Positions 42,327-51,091 are shown, counted from the first letter of the stretch. The stretch: DNA of 64,000 nt from Nocardia sp. XZ_19_385 (GCF_015355755.1 NZ_JACVEE010000002.1:1674001-1738000), one strand, 5' to 3'. A program made the numbers and translations. Notes: generated from the letters alone by a model not told the origin.

Positions 42327-42959
42327 TTACCCGGGTAGCACGCGTTCGAGGGCCGCGACGGAGCCGTCGACGGCAAGTCCCATCGTCATCGCCGTCCGCA
42401 AGGTCACCGCCGCGGTGAAGAGCGCGACGAACACCTGCGGCGGCGCGGTGACCGTAGCGTCGGGCCGGCGTTCGGTCGAGCAGGGGCGCACATCGATCCG
42501 GCCGCGGTCGGCGATGATGTCGCAGCCGTCGCTCAGGTCGCCGAGGCGAACGACGCTCGCCGGCTTGTCGGGAGTGGAGTCCCTGCACAGGTGGCGCAGC
42601 GGGAGCGAAAACCAGTGCACCCGAAAAGCGTTGTCGTCGGGTGGGACAACCATCAGCGGGGCGCCCCACCGGGTCAGCTCGCGGACCACGCCCCCGAGAT
42701 CCCGGCCGCGTTCGGTCAGGCTGATCAGCGTGGCAGCGACCGGCGGCGGTTCGTCGTGGCGGGTGATGAGCCCGGTGCTCTCCATGTCGCGGAGGCGATC
42801 GGCCAGCAGGTTACTGGCGATGCCGGGCAGCCCGCGGCGCAGGTCGGAGAAGCGGCAGGGCCCCTGCGTGAGCAGCTCGCGGACGATCAGCAGGACCCAG
42901 CGGTCGCCCACCAGGTCGAGAGCGCGGGCCATCGAGCAGTACTGGTTGTACGAACGCAT
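42327..42959 (-). CDS. HxlR-family regulator with extra C-terminal domain
   Basis: A 210-aa regulator. The HxlR domain covers about residues 1-110 with the start YNQYCSMARALDLVGDRWVLLIVRELL and the sensor-type Cys. A further 100 residues resemble an SCP2-like or ligand-binding domain rather than more winged helix. ATG 42959 is chosen because TAGTCT (42966-42971) is a -10 exactly 6 nt upstream; the GTG at 42965 is in frame but abuts the -10. It is divergent from a SnoaL-like gene, with direct repeats between, so it probably controls that gene and itself. Confidence 0.85.
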   Translation of the reverse strand: MRSYNQYCSMARALDLVGDRWVLLIVRELLTQGPCRFSDLRRGLPGIASNLLADRLRDMESTGLITRHDEPPPVAATLISLTERGRDLGGVVRELTRWGAPLMVVPPDDNAFRVHWFSLPLRHLCRDSTPDKPASVVRLGDLSDGCDIIADRGRIDVRPCSTERRPDATVTAPPQVFVALFTAAVTLRTAMTMGLAVDGSVAALERVLPG

Positions 42960-42977
42960 ATCCACAGACTAGCAAGG

Positions 42978-43005
42978 TGGTTTAAAATCTCTATCAGCTG
43001 GTTTA
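42978..43005. promoter_or_regulatory. Direct repeats between hxlR and the SnoaL-like gene
   Basis: TGGTTTA occurs at 42978-42984 and 42999-43005, 21 bp apart (two helical turns), in an AT-rich 82-bp gap. It is a good candidate for HxlR binding. Confidence 0.5.
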
Positions 43006-43041
43006 GTTTCTCAATCACATTTCTAGGTAAGGGAGATCGCT

Positions 43042-43422
43042 ATGACCGTCGTCAACGACCACGCACCCGCCGTGCTCAGGGAGTACTACCGGATCCTCAC
43101 GGGCGGGATCGAGAACTATGGGGACGGCCGGGATCTGGCGCCGCTGCTGGCCGACGACCTCCACTTCGAAGGGCCGATCGCGGGGCAGGTGACGGGGTCG
43201 GCGCCATTTCTGCAGGGGGTGCGTGGGTTCATCGCCAATGTCCAGAAGATCGACCTGATCCAGGAGGTCCACGGCCCGAACGGCACCGCCGTGCTCTACG
43301 ACGCCCACCTGCCCGAAGGCGCCTCCCGGCTCACCGAGTTCTTCACCTTCGCCGAGGGGAAAATTCAGCGACTGTGCATCCTGTACGACCCCGCCGACTA
43401 CCTCGCCAAGGGCGGCGCCTGA
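43042..43422 (+). CDS. SnoaL-like (NTF2-fold) protein
   Basis: A 126-aa protein with the NTF2-fold pattern: N-terminal helices (AVLREYYRILTGG), a DLHFEGPIAGQVTGSAPF segment and a C-terminal beta-sheet ending FFTFAEGKIQRLCILYDPADY. Such proteins may be isomerases, cyclases or stress-induced binding proteins; no catalytic role can be assigned. AGGGAG lies 7 nt before the ATG. It is divergent from the HxlR gene, so induction by an electrophile or small ligand is plausible. Confidence 0.75.
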   Translation: MTVVNDHAPAVLREYYRILTGGIENYGDGRDLAPLLADDLHFEGPIAGQVTGSAPFLQGVRGFIANVQKIDLIQEVHGPNGTAVLYDAHLPEGASRLTEFFTFAEGKIQRLCILYDPADYLAKGGA

Positions 43423-43444
43423 TCGCACTCCGGCGTCATCTCGG

Positions 43445-43469
43445 AATCCCGCGTCGTAGTCGCGGGATT
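43445..43469 (+). terminator. Terminator of the SnoaL-like gene
   Basis: AATCCCGCG and CGCGGGATT form a 9-bp stem with a 7-nt loop and TTTCC tail. Confidence 0.8.
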
Positions 43470-43497
43470 TTCCGTTGTTCGGTGGGATGCTGGGGGT

Positions 43498-43674
43498 ATG
43501 GCTGATGAACAGTGGTACTACTGCATGAAGCATCATCGGGCTGAGCAGGGGAAGAAGTGCTGGTTCGGGGATCGGTTGGGGCCGTACCCGGATCAGGCGA
43601 CTGCCGAGCGGGCGCTGGAGATCGTGAAGGCGCGCAATGAGCGCGAGGATGCCAAGGACTCGTGGGGGAACTGA
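43498..43674 (+). CDS. Conserved 58-aa actinobacterial protein (SPOR-like)
   Basis: A 58-aa protein starting MADEQWYYCMKHHRAEQGKK, with LGPYPDQATAERALEIVKARNE. Small proteins of this pattern, sometimes labelled SPOR-domain, are widespread in actinobacteria; their role is unknown. The aromatic and Cys/His residues (WYYC, KHH, KKCW) could bind zinc. The ATG lies 6 nt after GATGCT, an acceptable -10, so the mRNA may be leaderless. It stands alone between two terminator-bounded genes. Confidence 0.75.
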   Translation: MADEQWYYCMKHHRAEQGKKCWFGDRLGPYPDQATAERALEIVKARNEREDAKDSWGN

Positions 43675-43791
43675 CGGAGTTCTGCGGGGTCTAGGTGGAA
43701 CTGCTCAGGGCACGGTCAGATCGATCAAGTACGGTTTCTCGGTAAGTTTCGTAGGAATCCGACGAATGCTGGTGAGCAGGGAGGGCGACCC

Positions 43792-44511
43792 TTGAGGGTT
43801 ACCGTTGTTGTGCCGACCTACAACGAGCGGGAGAATCTGCCGGTGGCGGTGGAGCGGCTGACGGCGCTTCCGGTGTCCGACCTGCATGTGCTCGTGGTTG
43901 ACGATAATTCCCCGGACGGGACCGGTGAGGTGGCCGACAAGCTGGCGGCCGAGCTGCCGAACGTTGTCGGGGTGCTGCACCGAACCGAGAAGGACGGGCT
44001 CGGGCGCGCATACATCGCGGGCATCACCCGCGCGCTCGACGAAGGCGCCGACGTGGTGATCCAGATGGACGCCGACCTGTCGCATCCCGCCGAGGTCATT
44101 CCGGCGATGCTGGAGAAGCTGGAGACCACCGACGCGGGCGTGGTGCTCGGGTCGCGGTACGTCCCCGGCGGCTCGACCGCCTCGGAGTGGAAGTGGTACC
44201 GCAAGGCGCTCTCGGCGTGGGCCAACTTCTATGTGAACCTGCTGCTGCGGCTCGGCGTGAAAGACGCGACCGCCGGGTTCAAGGCGTGGAAGGCGGATAC
44301 GTTGCGCGCCATCGACGTTGCCTCGATCAAGAGCAACGGCTACTCGTTCCAGGTGGAGATGAACTACCGGACCGTGAAGAAGGGCTTCCGCATCGCGGAG
44401 GTGCCGATCCGGTTCGAGGAGCGCACCCTCGGTGCGTCCAAGATGAGCCTGAAGGTGCAGCTGGAATCGGCGCTGATGCCGTGGAAGCTGCTGTTCGGCC
44501 GCTCGGTTTAG
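43792..44511 (+). CDS. Polyprenol monophosphomannose synthase (GT2, dolichol-phosphate mannosyltransferase type)
   Basis: A 239-aa GT2 glycosyltransferase. Motifs are VVPTYNERENL, VVDDNSPDGTG, the DXD-type QMDADLSHP and VPIRFEERTLGASKM. It transfers mannose from GDP-mannose to polyprenyl phosphate on the cytoplasmic face, giving the donor for lipomannan and glycoprotein mannosylation (Ppm1 D2 domain in mycobacteria). There are no membrane helices; in some relatives the second domain is a separate protein. The TTG start is supported by GGGAGGG 8 nt upstream. A 21-bp terminator follows. Confidence 0.9.
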   Translation: MRVTVVVPTYNERENLPVAVERLTALPVSDLHVLVVDDNSPDGTGEVADKLAAELPNVVGVLHRTEKDGLGRAYIAGITRALDEGADVVIQMDADLSHPAEVIPAMLEKLETTDAGVVLGSRYVPGGSTASEWKWYRKALSAWANFYVNLLLRLGVKDATAGFKAWKADTLRAIDVASIKSNGYSFQVEMNYRTVKKGFRIAEVPIRFEERTLGASKMSLKVQLESALMPWKLLFGRSV

Positions 44512-44518
44512 CTTCGGC

Positions 44519-44563
44519 AACGAGAAGGGCCCTGCATCCATGGGATGCAGGGCCCTTCTCGTT
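44519..44563. terminator. Bidirectional terminator with 21-bp stem
   Basis: The arm at 44519-44539 (AACGAGAAGGG... ) is exactly complementary to 44543-44563, with a 3-nt loop. It separates convergent genes. Confidence 0.9.
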
Positions 44564-44571
44564 CGCAGGTG

Positions 44572-45012
44572 TCACCCTTCGATCAGCTTGCGGCGCAGGC
44601 CCTCGGTGGCGACGACCAGGGCGGGCACCAGCGTCAGGTGCGTGACCGACAGCGCGATGGTGGACGCGGTGTCGAAGTCGGCGCTGATGGTCATGGCGAT
44701 GGTGCCGACGGCGAGTACCGAGCCGACCACCGCGGCGACGCGCAGCACGCCGACCCACTTGTAGGACAGCAGCGCGGCGGCGCCGAGGCCGATCAGCAGC
44801 GGGACGATGGTCAGCACGATGATGCCGCCGGGTGCGACGCTCGCCGTCTGGCCGGCGTCGGTCATTTCGAAGGTGCCGCCGGCGGCCGCGCCGATCAGCC
44901 AGACGAGGACGTTGGCCAGCAGTGCGGCGCCGATCGCGCCGAAGACGGCGACGGGACGGCTGAGGGCGGGAATGCGGGCGGTGGTTCCGGTGATGGCGGT
45001 CGCGGTGCTCAT
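44572..45012 (-). CDS. Four-helix membrane protein (DUF6069-like)
   Basis: A 146-aa protein with four hydrophobic segments (FGAIGAALLANVLVWLIGAAAG, GIIVLTIVPLLIGLGAAALLS, VAAVVGSVLAVGTIAMTI and LTLVPALVV) and a GGTFEMTDAG loop. This resembles actinobacterial DUF6069 proteins of unknown role. AGGAG lies 8 nt before ATG 45012. The promoter has MerR-type geometry with a dyad in a 19-bp spacer, so it is probably induced by a small molecule. No merR gene is nearby. Confidence 0.65.
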   Translation of the reverse strand: MSTATAITGTTARIPALSRPVAVFGAIGAALLANVLVWLIGAAAGGTFEMTDAGQTASVAPGGIIVLTIVPLLIGLGAAALLSYKWVGVLRVAAVVGSVLAVGTIAMTISADFDTASTIALSVTHLTLVPALVVATEGLRRKLIEG

Positions 45013-45054
45013 GATGATCTCCTGTGGTGAAGCTGTGAAGTTCGTGTGAGACCT

Positions 45055-45085
45055 ATCCTGAAACCTCAACAATTGTCGAGGTCAA
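45055..45085 (-). promoter_or_regulatory. MerR-type promoter: dyad in a 19-bp spacer
   Basis: On the minus strand -35 TTGACC (45080-45085) and -10 CAGGAT (45055-45060) are 19 bp apart, too far for normal activity. A near-perfect dyad ACCTCAACAATTGTCGAGGT (45063-45082, one C/T-G/A mismatch pair) overlaps the -35 and spacer. This is the geometry of MerR/SoxR-activated promoters. The regulator is unknown. Confidence 0.6.
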
Positions 45086-45129
45086 TCCCGTTGGGCCGCA
45101 CTGTGTCCCACTTCACTCTGGAGATGTTC

Positions 45130-46575
45130 CTAGCGAGCCGCCTCGTCCCGCGCTACTTCGGTATCAGGCCAGTCCAGCAGGGTATCGAGGTAGAGCTGCC
45201 GGACCGCGGCGACCTCGTCGTCCATATCGGCCGGATCCCAGCCGCTGACATCGATGGGTGGCAGCAGGGCGACATCGACCGTGCCCTTGCGCGCGATCAT
45301 CGAGTCACGCCAGGAGATTTCACCCGCGTTGCGGATCACCACCGGGATCACCGGAACCCCGGCCTGGTGCGCGATATGGAACGCGCCCTTCTTGAACGGG
45401 CCGACTTCCGGTGTGTAGGACCGGGTTCCCTCCGGCGAGATCGCGATCGACAGCCCGGCCTGCAGCGTCTGCACCACCGGCGCCAGCGCGGCTCGCGTCT
45501 GGCTGGCGTTGCTGCGGTCGATGAAGGTGACGCCGACGAAACGCATGAGCGGTCCGAAGATCGGATTCCTGGTCAGCTCCTTCTTACCGATGCCGGTGAC
45601 ACCGCCGTCGAGCACCTTGGGCACGATGATCACGTCGAACTGGCTCTGGTGGTTGAACAGGAACACCGCGGGCCGGGGATCGTGCGCGTACTCGGCGCCG
45701 GCGGTCACCCGCAGGCGCACGCCGAGCACCTTCAGGGTGGCGCTGGTGCCGTAATCCATCAGGGCGTCGGCCATTTTGCGGCGCTGGCGGGTGTAGGACT
45801 TGCTCAGCACGCCCGCGAACGCGCCACCGAGCAGCGCGATGAACGCCGCGATGGTGCGGACGTAGTCGGCGGGGCGCGGAGACTGGCGGGGCCGGAAGGT
45901 CAGTGTCGGCCAAAGGCGTTCGGTGGCGGCGACGGTGAGCTTGCGCTCCGGGTTGACCGCTGTGGGATGCGCGACCAGCGCCAGCAGCGGCAGGTCGGAA
46001 ACACCGTCGCTGTAGGCGTAGCTCCGGGTGAGGTCGAGGCCCCGCGTCGCCGCGAACGTGCGCACCGCATCGGCTTTGCCGTTGCGCCACAGGGTCTTGC
46101 CCGCCGCATAGCCGGTGAGCGCACCGTCGACGGTGGCCATCGGCGTGTACAGCACGTGAGCGATGCCGAGCGCCGCGGCGGCGGGCGCCACCTGGAAGCG
46201 GGTCAGCGCGGTGACCAGCAGCACCGTGTGGCCCGCGGCCTCGTGGGTCCGGATCAGCTGCCACGCTTCGGGATACAGGTGCCCATAGATGGTGCTCTTG
46301 AACAGCTTCGCGCCCAGCTCGTCGAGTTCGTCCTCCCGCTGACCCGCCAGCGCGAAGGAGGCCTGCTGCAGGAACCGGCTGTACTCGCCGTCGGTGAGCC
46401 CGTTGCGGATGCCGCCGAGCAGGGTCGCCGCGGCGGTCGCTCCGCGCTGGAACATCCGCCGATACAGCCGGGGCCGTACGAAACCGTCGGCCACGGCGCC
46501 GAAGTCGAACACGGCCGCGATCTGCGGGCCCTGCGGCCCGGTGCGGATCGCGTCGATAGTCTCCTCGAGGTTCAC
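45130..46575 (-). CDS. HAD-like/1-acylglycerol-3-phosphate acyltransferase fusion (PlsC-like)
   Basis: A 481-aa protein. Residues 15-230 are a HAD-IB phosphatase-like domain, residues 255-470 an acyltransferase with FNHQSQFDVII (HX4D), ISPEGTRS and VPVIPVVIRNAG. It should acylate lysophosphatidate made by the adjacent PlsB. HAD motif I reads FDFGAVADG where relatives have FDFDGTVxDG, so the second catalytic Asp is missing and the phosphatase is probably inactive. Motif IV (YSDGVSDLPLL) is kept. The GTG overlaps the plsB stop (GTGA). Rv2483c is the relative in M. tuberculosis. Confidence 0.88.
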   Translation of the reverse strand: MNLEETIDAIRTGPQGPQIAAVFDFGAVADGFVRPRLYRRMFQRGATAAATLLGGIRNGLTDGEYSRFLQQASFALAGQREDELDELGAKLFKSTIYGHLYPEAWQLIRTHEAAGHTVLLVTALTRFQVAPAAAALGIAHVLYTPMATVDGALTGYAAGKTLWRNGKADAVRTFAATRGLDLTRSYAYSDGVSDLPLLALVAHPTAVNPERKLTVAATERLWPTLTFRPRQSPRPADYVRTIAAFIALLGGAFAGVLSKSYTRQRRKMADALMDYGTSATLKVLGVRLRVTAGAEYAHDPRPAVFLFNHQSQFDVIIVPKVLDGGVTGIGKKELTRNPIFGPLMRFVGVTFIDRSNASQTRAALAPVVQTLQAGLSIAISPEGTRSYTPEVGPFKKGAFHIAHQAGVPVIPVVIRNAGEISWRDSMIARKGTVDVALLPPIDVSGWDPADMDDEVAAVRQLYLDTLLDWPDTEVARDEAAR

Positions 46576-49022
46576 CGCGCGGGCTCCCGGTTGGACGGGT
46601 CCAGTGCGGCGGCCCGGGAGATGCGGGCGGTGATGGTGCGCAGCTGCCGGGCGAAGTCGCCGCGGCGCTCGGACAATTCGGCGCGATCCGTGGCCGACTC
46701 CGCTCCAACCGGCGTCAGCAGGCCGTGGTTGTCGGCGAGTTTCAGTGCGCTGGTGAACAGTTCGGTGGAGACCGACTCGGGGCTGTGCAGCCGCTGCTGC
46801 AACATCATCTGCTTGCCGACCTTCACGCATTCGTCGATGAACTGCTTGCGATCCACCTCCACCCCGGGGTCGCGGGCCTCCAGGCGTTCGGCGACCACCA
46901 GTTGCGCTTCGAAGAACGAGCGCAGCACGCGGTGCGCCATCATGAATCCGGAATCGGTGAGCTTGCCCAGGATGTCGGTGCCGAAGGTGTCCTCGCGGGT
47001 GTGGCTGCGCCACTCCGGGTCGACCCGCAGCATCTCGTCGGTCATCTGCGCGGCGAATTCGCTGCGGTCCGGGAAGAAGAATTCGAACTTGAGCAGATCG
47101 CGCAGCCGGAAGGCCTCCTCCCAGCCGGCCTGCAACTGGTCGGAACCCTCGGAGGCCATCGCGGCCAGGATGGATAGTTCGAGGATGGCCCGGTTGACGA
47201 ACCAGTGCACGCCGCTGTTGCGATAGAACGCGGCTTCCAGGTGCGCGCCGGGTTCGATGGAGTACACCGGTTCCAGCCCGCCCCGATAGATGGTGACCAC
47301 GTTGGCCAGCGAAAGTTGTTCCAGCACAACGGCGAGGCTCTGCTCGTCGCGCAGCGCCGCGAGTTCGCCGCTGGGCAGGCCGCGTTTGTCGATGTAGTAG
47401 AGCACCGGGTCCAGCACGGCCCGCACCTCGCCGAGGGTGAGCGCGCGGTCGTGCACGCCGAGCAGCGCCAGGGTGGCCAGGGCATTGACGGTGATCGGGG
47501 TGACCGCGTTGATGCCGACGGCGATCTCGAAGGCCAACCGCTGTACGGCTTTCCGCTCCAGCGCGTCGATCTCGGCGTCCGGTCCCGAAACACTGTCCAC
47601 GCCTTGGGCGTCGGTGCGGTGCAGTGGAATCGAGGTGGGCGGATCGGTCATCGGGTCACCGTGGGCCGCGAGCCGGTCGCGGGCCGAAAGCGGTTCACCG
47701 AAGCGGACATACACGTGCCCGGCGGAGTGCTGCTGGCTGCGGACATAGCGGGCCAGCCAGGCCAGGCCCTCCGGCTTCTTCTTCCCGCCGACCTGTTCGT
47801 GGGCGATCGCGCCGAGCTCGTTGAGCCGCTCGTAGGTGATCGACACCGGCACCAGCAGGACGTCGTCGACCCGGTTCCGGCGGACCGCGGCCGCCAGGTA
47901 ATTCAGCAGCCCGTAGCGCGGCGGGCGGAGCTTGCCGGTGCGGGTGCGCCCGCCCTCGAAGTACCACTCCAGGTTGAAGCGCTTGGTCAGCAGGTAGGCG
48001 AAATACTCCTCGACCACCGCCTTGTAGACCTCGTCGTCGCCGAAGCTGCGGCGGATGAACACCGTGCCGGTGCGCCGGGCGATCGGTCCCATCGGCCAGA
48101 AGCTCAGGTTCGCGCCGCCGATGACGTGGTTCGGCGGAAAGTCGTTGCGGGCCAGCACGTCACCGAGCACGAACGCGTCCACGTAGGAGCGGTGCGAGGG
48201 CAGGAACACCAGCGGGTAGCGCCGGTTCAGCGTTTTGAGGCTGGTCAGGCCGGATTCGTCGGTCTCGACCTTCCAGGTGGAGGCGTGCACCGGACGCATG
48301 GCCTGGGTGAACAGGTCCGACACCATCCGGGACTGCGCGGCGACGAGTTCGTTGAGCCCTTTCTCGGCGCGGCGGTACACCTCGTGGGTCGGCGTATCGA
48401 TCTGGTCGGCGATCAACTCCAGCCGCCGCAGGAACTCGGGGCGATCCAGGATCTCCTCGGCCACCAGCCGCGGCACCTTGTACCGGTCGCCGATGATGGT
48501 GCGCTCGGCCCGTTCGAGCGCGACCACGCCGGCGCGCACGATGGCGCGGGCGAGCGGCTCCCCGGAGCCGGCCGACAGCATCGCGGTCGCTTCGCGATTA
48601 TTCGCTCGAAGTTCGCTGAGCAGGGCGGGCTGGCCGGTGAGGACCACATGCCGGTCCGGGTCCTTGCGCGCCAGCCGCCGCTGCGCCAGGCGATTCGGCT
48701 TGCGCGGGTTGGTCATCGTCGCGAGGTCGGTGAAGGTGATGCGCCGCACGCCATCTCGCTCCGGCGGCAGCCACAGCACCCGCACCGGCACCACCAGCGG
48801 ATCGTCGTGCCGGCCGACCAGCCGGGTGGCGATGGCGCCCGCGTCCAGATCCAACTGGGTGACCGGCACCGCGCCGCCGAACTCCTGGGCGATGCCGCCG
48901 GCGTTCAGCCAGTCCCCGATGATCTGCCGTTCGACGGGTGAGGACGCTTCGATCAGGGCCACCACCGATTCGGGCGTCGTGCGCTGAGCCGGTGTGGATG
49001 CACCTCGGCCGTGATCGATCAT
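46572..49022 (-). CDS. plsB: Glycerol-3-phosphate 1-O-acyltransferase
   Basis: An 816-aa enzyme for the first step of phospholipid synthesis. The acyltransferase core carries FLPSHRSYVDAF (HX4D), GGANLSFWPMG, FIRRSF, YFEGGRTRTGKL and VPVSITYERL, blocks I-IV of PlsB. The length fits the E. coli/Rv2482c type. ATG 49022 is chosen because GGAGGG lies 5 nt upstream; it removes a 12-residue extension. It is coupled to the PlsC-like gene downstream. It is a peripheral membrane protein and probably controls lipid supply. Confidence 0.95.
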   Translation of the reverse strand: MIDHGRGASTPAQRTTPESVVALIEASSPVERQIIGDWLNAGGIAQEFGGAVPVTQLDLDAGAIATRLVGRHDDPLVVPVRVLWLPPERDGVRRITFTDLATMTNPRKPNRLAQRRLARKDPDRHVVLTGQPALLSELRANNREATAMLSAGSGEPLARAIVRAGVVALERAERTIIGDRYKVPRLVAEEILDRPEFLRRLELIADQIDTPTHEVYRRAEKGLNELVAAQSRMVSDLFTQAMRPVHASTWKVETDESGLTSLKTLNRRYPLVFLPSHRSYVDAFVLGDVLARNDFPPNHVIGGANLSFWPMGPIARRTGTVFIRRSFGDDEVYKAVVEEYFAYLLTKRFNLEWYFEGGRTRTGKLRPPRYGLLNYLAAAVRRNRVDDVLLVPVSITYERLNELGAIAHEQVGGKKKPEGLAWLARYVRSQQHSAGHVYVRFGEPLSARDRLAAHGDPMTDPPTSIPLHRTDAQGVDSVSGPDAEIDALERKAVQRLAFEIAVGINAVTPITVNALATLALLGVHDRALTLGEVRAVLDPVLYYIDKRGLPSGELAALRDEQSLAVVLEQLSLANVVTIYRGGLEPVYSIEPGAHLEAAFYRNSGVHWFVNRAILELSILAAMASEGSDQLQAGWEEAFRLRDLLKFEFFFPDRSEFAAQMTDEMLRVDPEWRSHTREDTFGTDILGKLTDSGFMMAHRVLRSFFEAQLVVAERLEARDPGVEVDRKQFIDECVKVGKQMMLQQRLHSPESVSTELFTSALKLADNHGLLTPVGAESATDRAELSERRGDFARQLRTITARISRAAALDPSNREPAR

Positions 49023-49127
49023 GATGTCCCTCCGGAAACTGGCGATCCCCCTATTCAAGCGTCACCGAACGGATCCCGCAGGTATCTCGGGCTCCCGAGT
49101 GGCACCGAGCCGCCGAAGCCGGCGAAT

Positions 49128-49541
49128 TCAGGCGCGGCCCGCGAGGAACGCGGTCAGCGAGTCCAGCAGCATGGTCGAGCCTTGCTCGGCCATATCGCGT
49201 TCCTCGGCGGAGCCGCAGTTCTGGCTGAGCACCACCTCGGTGCTCTGTCCCTTGTCGGTCAGGTCGAGCTCCATGGCGGTCTCGCCCATCGGGGTCTGCA
49301 TGCTCAGCACCAGACGCTCCTTCGGCTGCACCTCGAGGTAGGTGCCGCCGAGCTCCGTGCGGTTGCCCTCCGGATCCACGATGGCGGCGGACCATTCGCC
49401 GCCCACGCGGACATCCAGGTGGACCGAGCCGGCCTCGGCGTAGGACCACTGCTGGTACTGGTCGGCGATGGTCCAGGCCTGCCACACCGTGTCCACGGGC
49501 GCGGCGATGGTGCGGGTCAGGCGGTAGGAGAAGTCGCTCAT
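49128..49541 (-). CDS. SRPBCC/AHSA1-like protein
   Basis: A 137-aa START-like fold protein. The start FSYRLTRTIAAPVDTVWQAWTIADQYQQW and the GGEWSAAIVDPEGNRTELGGTYLEV segment are typical of the AHSA1 branch, which binds hydrophobic ligands. No specific role is known. ATG 49541 has AAAGAG about 9 nt upstream; alternative ATGs lie at 49547 and 49550. It is divergent from the LysE gene. Confidence 0.8.
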   Translation of the reverse strand: MSDFSYRLTRTIAAPVDTVWQAWTIADQYQQWSYAEAGSVHLDVRVGGEWSAAIVDPEGNRTELGGTYLEVQPKERLVLSMQTPMGETAMELDLTDKGQSTEVVLSQNCGSAEERDMAEQGSTMLLDSLTAFLAGRA

Positions 49542-49706
49542 TGTCATCATCTCTTTCTGTTTTCATCGAGTGGGTTCGCTGTTAGGACGGCGAAGCCGGG
49601 GCGAACTTATCGCGAATCCGAGTGGCCTGCATCACATCTCCGGTCCAAGGCCACCGACCTGCAAGTGGACCGAGACGACGGCGGGTCGGCAGGCCAGGAT
49701 CGAATC

Positions 49707-50351
49707 ATGTTGGAGACGGCGGCGATTCTCGGAGTGACGGCTGCGGCCTTGGGGTTGGTGCTGACCCCGGGGCCGAACATGATGTATCTGGTGTCGCGGA
49801 CCGTGTCGCAGGGGCGACGGGCCGGGTTCATCTCCCTCGGCGGGGTGGCGGCCGGGTTCGGCGTGTACCTCGCCGCGGCGACGGCTGGGATCACCGCAGT
49901 GTTCGCCGTGGTGCCGGGGCTGTACGTGGCGGTGAAATTGCTTGGTGCGGCGTATTTGCTGTGGCTGGCCTGGCAGGCGATCCGGCCCGGCGGGACCTCG
50001 GTGTTCGCGCCCGGTGAGTTGCCCGCGGATCCGGCGCGGCGGCTGTTCACCATGGGGCTGGTCACCAATCTGCTGAATCCGAAGATCGCGATCATGTATA
50101 TGGCGCTGATTCCGCAGTTCGTGGCGCCCGAGCGCGGCCAGGTGTGGTTGCAGAGCCTGTGCCTGGGCGCGGTGCAGATCGTGGTGGCGCTGACGGTCAA
50201 CGGGCTGATCGTCGCCGGCGCCGGCGGGATCTCCGGGTTCCTGTCGGGGCGGCCGCTCTGGTTGCGGACGCAGCGGTGGGTGATGGGCTCGATGCTCGGC
50301 GCGATCGCGATCAAGTTGGCCACCGACAAGGCTCGCCCCGTTCCCGCCTGA
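49707..50351 (+). CDS. LysE/RhtB-family amino acid exporter
   Basis: A 214-aa protein with about six helices. The family motif LGLVLTPGPNMMYLVSRTVSQGRRAGF and the NLLNPKIAIMYMALIPQFV segment are clear. It exports amino acids or related molecules; the substrate is unknown. AGGA precedes ATG 49707. Confidence 0.9.
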   Translation: MLETAAILGVTAAALGLVLTPGPNMMYLVSRTVSQGRRAGFISLGGVAAGFGVYLAAATAGITAVFAVVPGLYVAVKLLGAAYLLWLAWQAIRPGGTSVFAPGELPADPARRLFTMGLVTNLLNPKIAIMYMALIPQFVAPERGQVWLQSLCLGAVQIVVALTVNGLIVAGAGGISGFLSGRPLWLRTQRWVMGSMLGAIAIKLATDKARPVPA

Positions 50352-50431
50352 GCCGAACCCGGGTGTCGCGGAGCTCACGGCGAGTCCCACGTGCCAACCT
50401 GCAGGGCAGGTGCGCACGAAGGGAGCGATAG

Positions 50432-51091
50432 ATGAGCGCTGGGGCCGACCTCATGGCTGGGCAGCTGGTGGAGGCTGCGCAGCGCAGCGGTGAGCTGCTC
50501 GGGGTCATCGCGTTCGCGACCTCGGGTGCGTTGCTGGCGGTTCGCAAGAACCTCGATATCTTCGGCATGGCCGTGCTGGCCTGCTCGACAGCGCTCGGCG
50601 GCGGCGTGATCCGCGATCTGCTCATCGGGCGCACACCGCCCGCCGCGTTCACGGATCTGACCTACTTGACCGCGGCGTTGCTCGTCACGCTCGTCATCTT
50701 CTTCCGGCATCCCTCGGCGCGGCTGACCCGGGGCCCGCTGGAGATCGCCGATGCGATCGGCCTCGGATTGTTCTGCGTGACCGGCACCGTCGTTGCTTTC
50801 GCGCACGGCGTCGGCGCACCGTCGGCCGCGCTGCTGGGCATGGTCACCGCCATCGGCGGCGGCGTGATCCGGGATCTGCTGGGCGGGCAGGTGCCGAGCG
50901 TGCTGCGCCCCGATCAAGACCTGTACGCGGTGCCCGCGCTCTTCGGTGCGGCCACCACCGCGGTACTGCTGCATTTCGGCGTGTACCAGGCCTGGACCGG
51001 ATTCCTGGCCGCCGCGCTGGCCATCGTGTTCCGGCTGCTCGCGCGCCGATTCCAGTGGCGCGCACCGCAAGCGCGCCACACCACGGCTTAG
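50432..51091 (+). CDS. TRIC-type (UPF0126) cation channel family protein
   Basis: A 219-aa protein with seven helices and two repeats of the UPF0126 hallmark GGGVIRDLL (GGGVIRDLLIGRTPP and GGGVIRDLLGGQVPS). Bacterial TRIC homologues form trimeric cation channels. GAAGGGAGCG precedes the ATG. It overlaps the convergent aminotransferase gene by 4 nt. Confidence 0.9.
   Translation: MSAGADLMAGQLVEAAQRSGELLGVIAFATSGALLAVRKNLDIFGMAVLACSTALGGGVIRDLLIGRTPPAAFTDLTYLTAALLVTLVIFFRHPSARLTRGPLEIADAIGLGLFCVTGTVVAFAHGVGAPSAALLGMVTAIGGGVIRDLLGGQVPSVLRPDQDLYAVPALFGAATTAVLLHFGVYQAWTGFLAAALAIVFRLLARRFQWRAPQARHTTA

Noticed and set aside
47205..48941. Long plus-strand frame opposite plsB
   Set aside because: Antisense to plsB, whose catalytic blocks are all present; no independent motif or ribosome-binding site.
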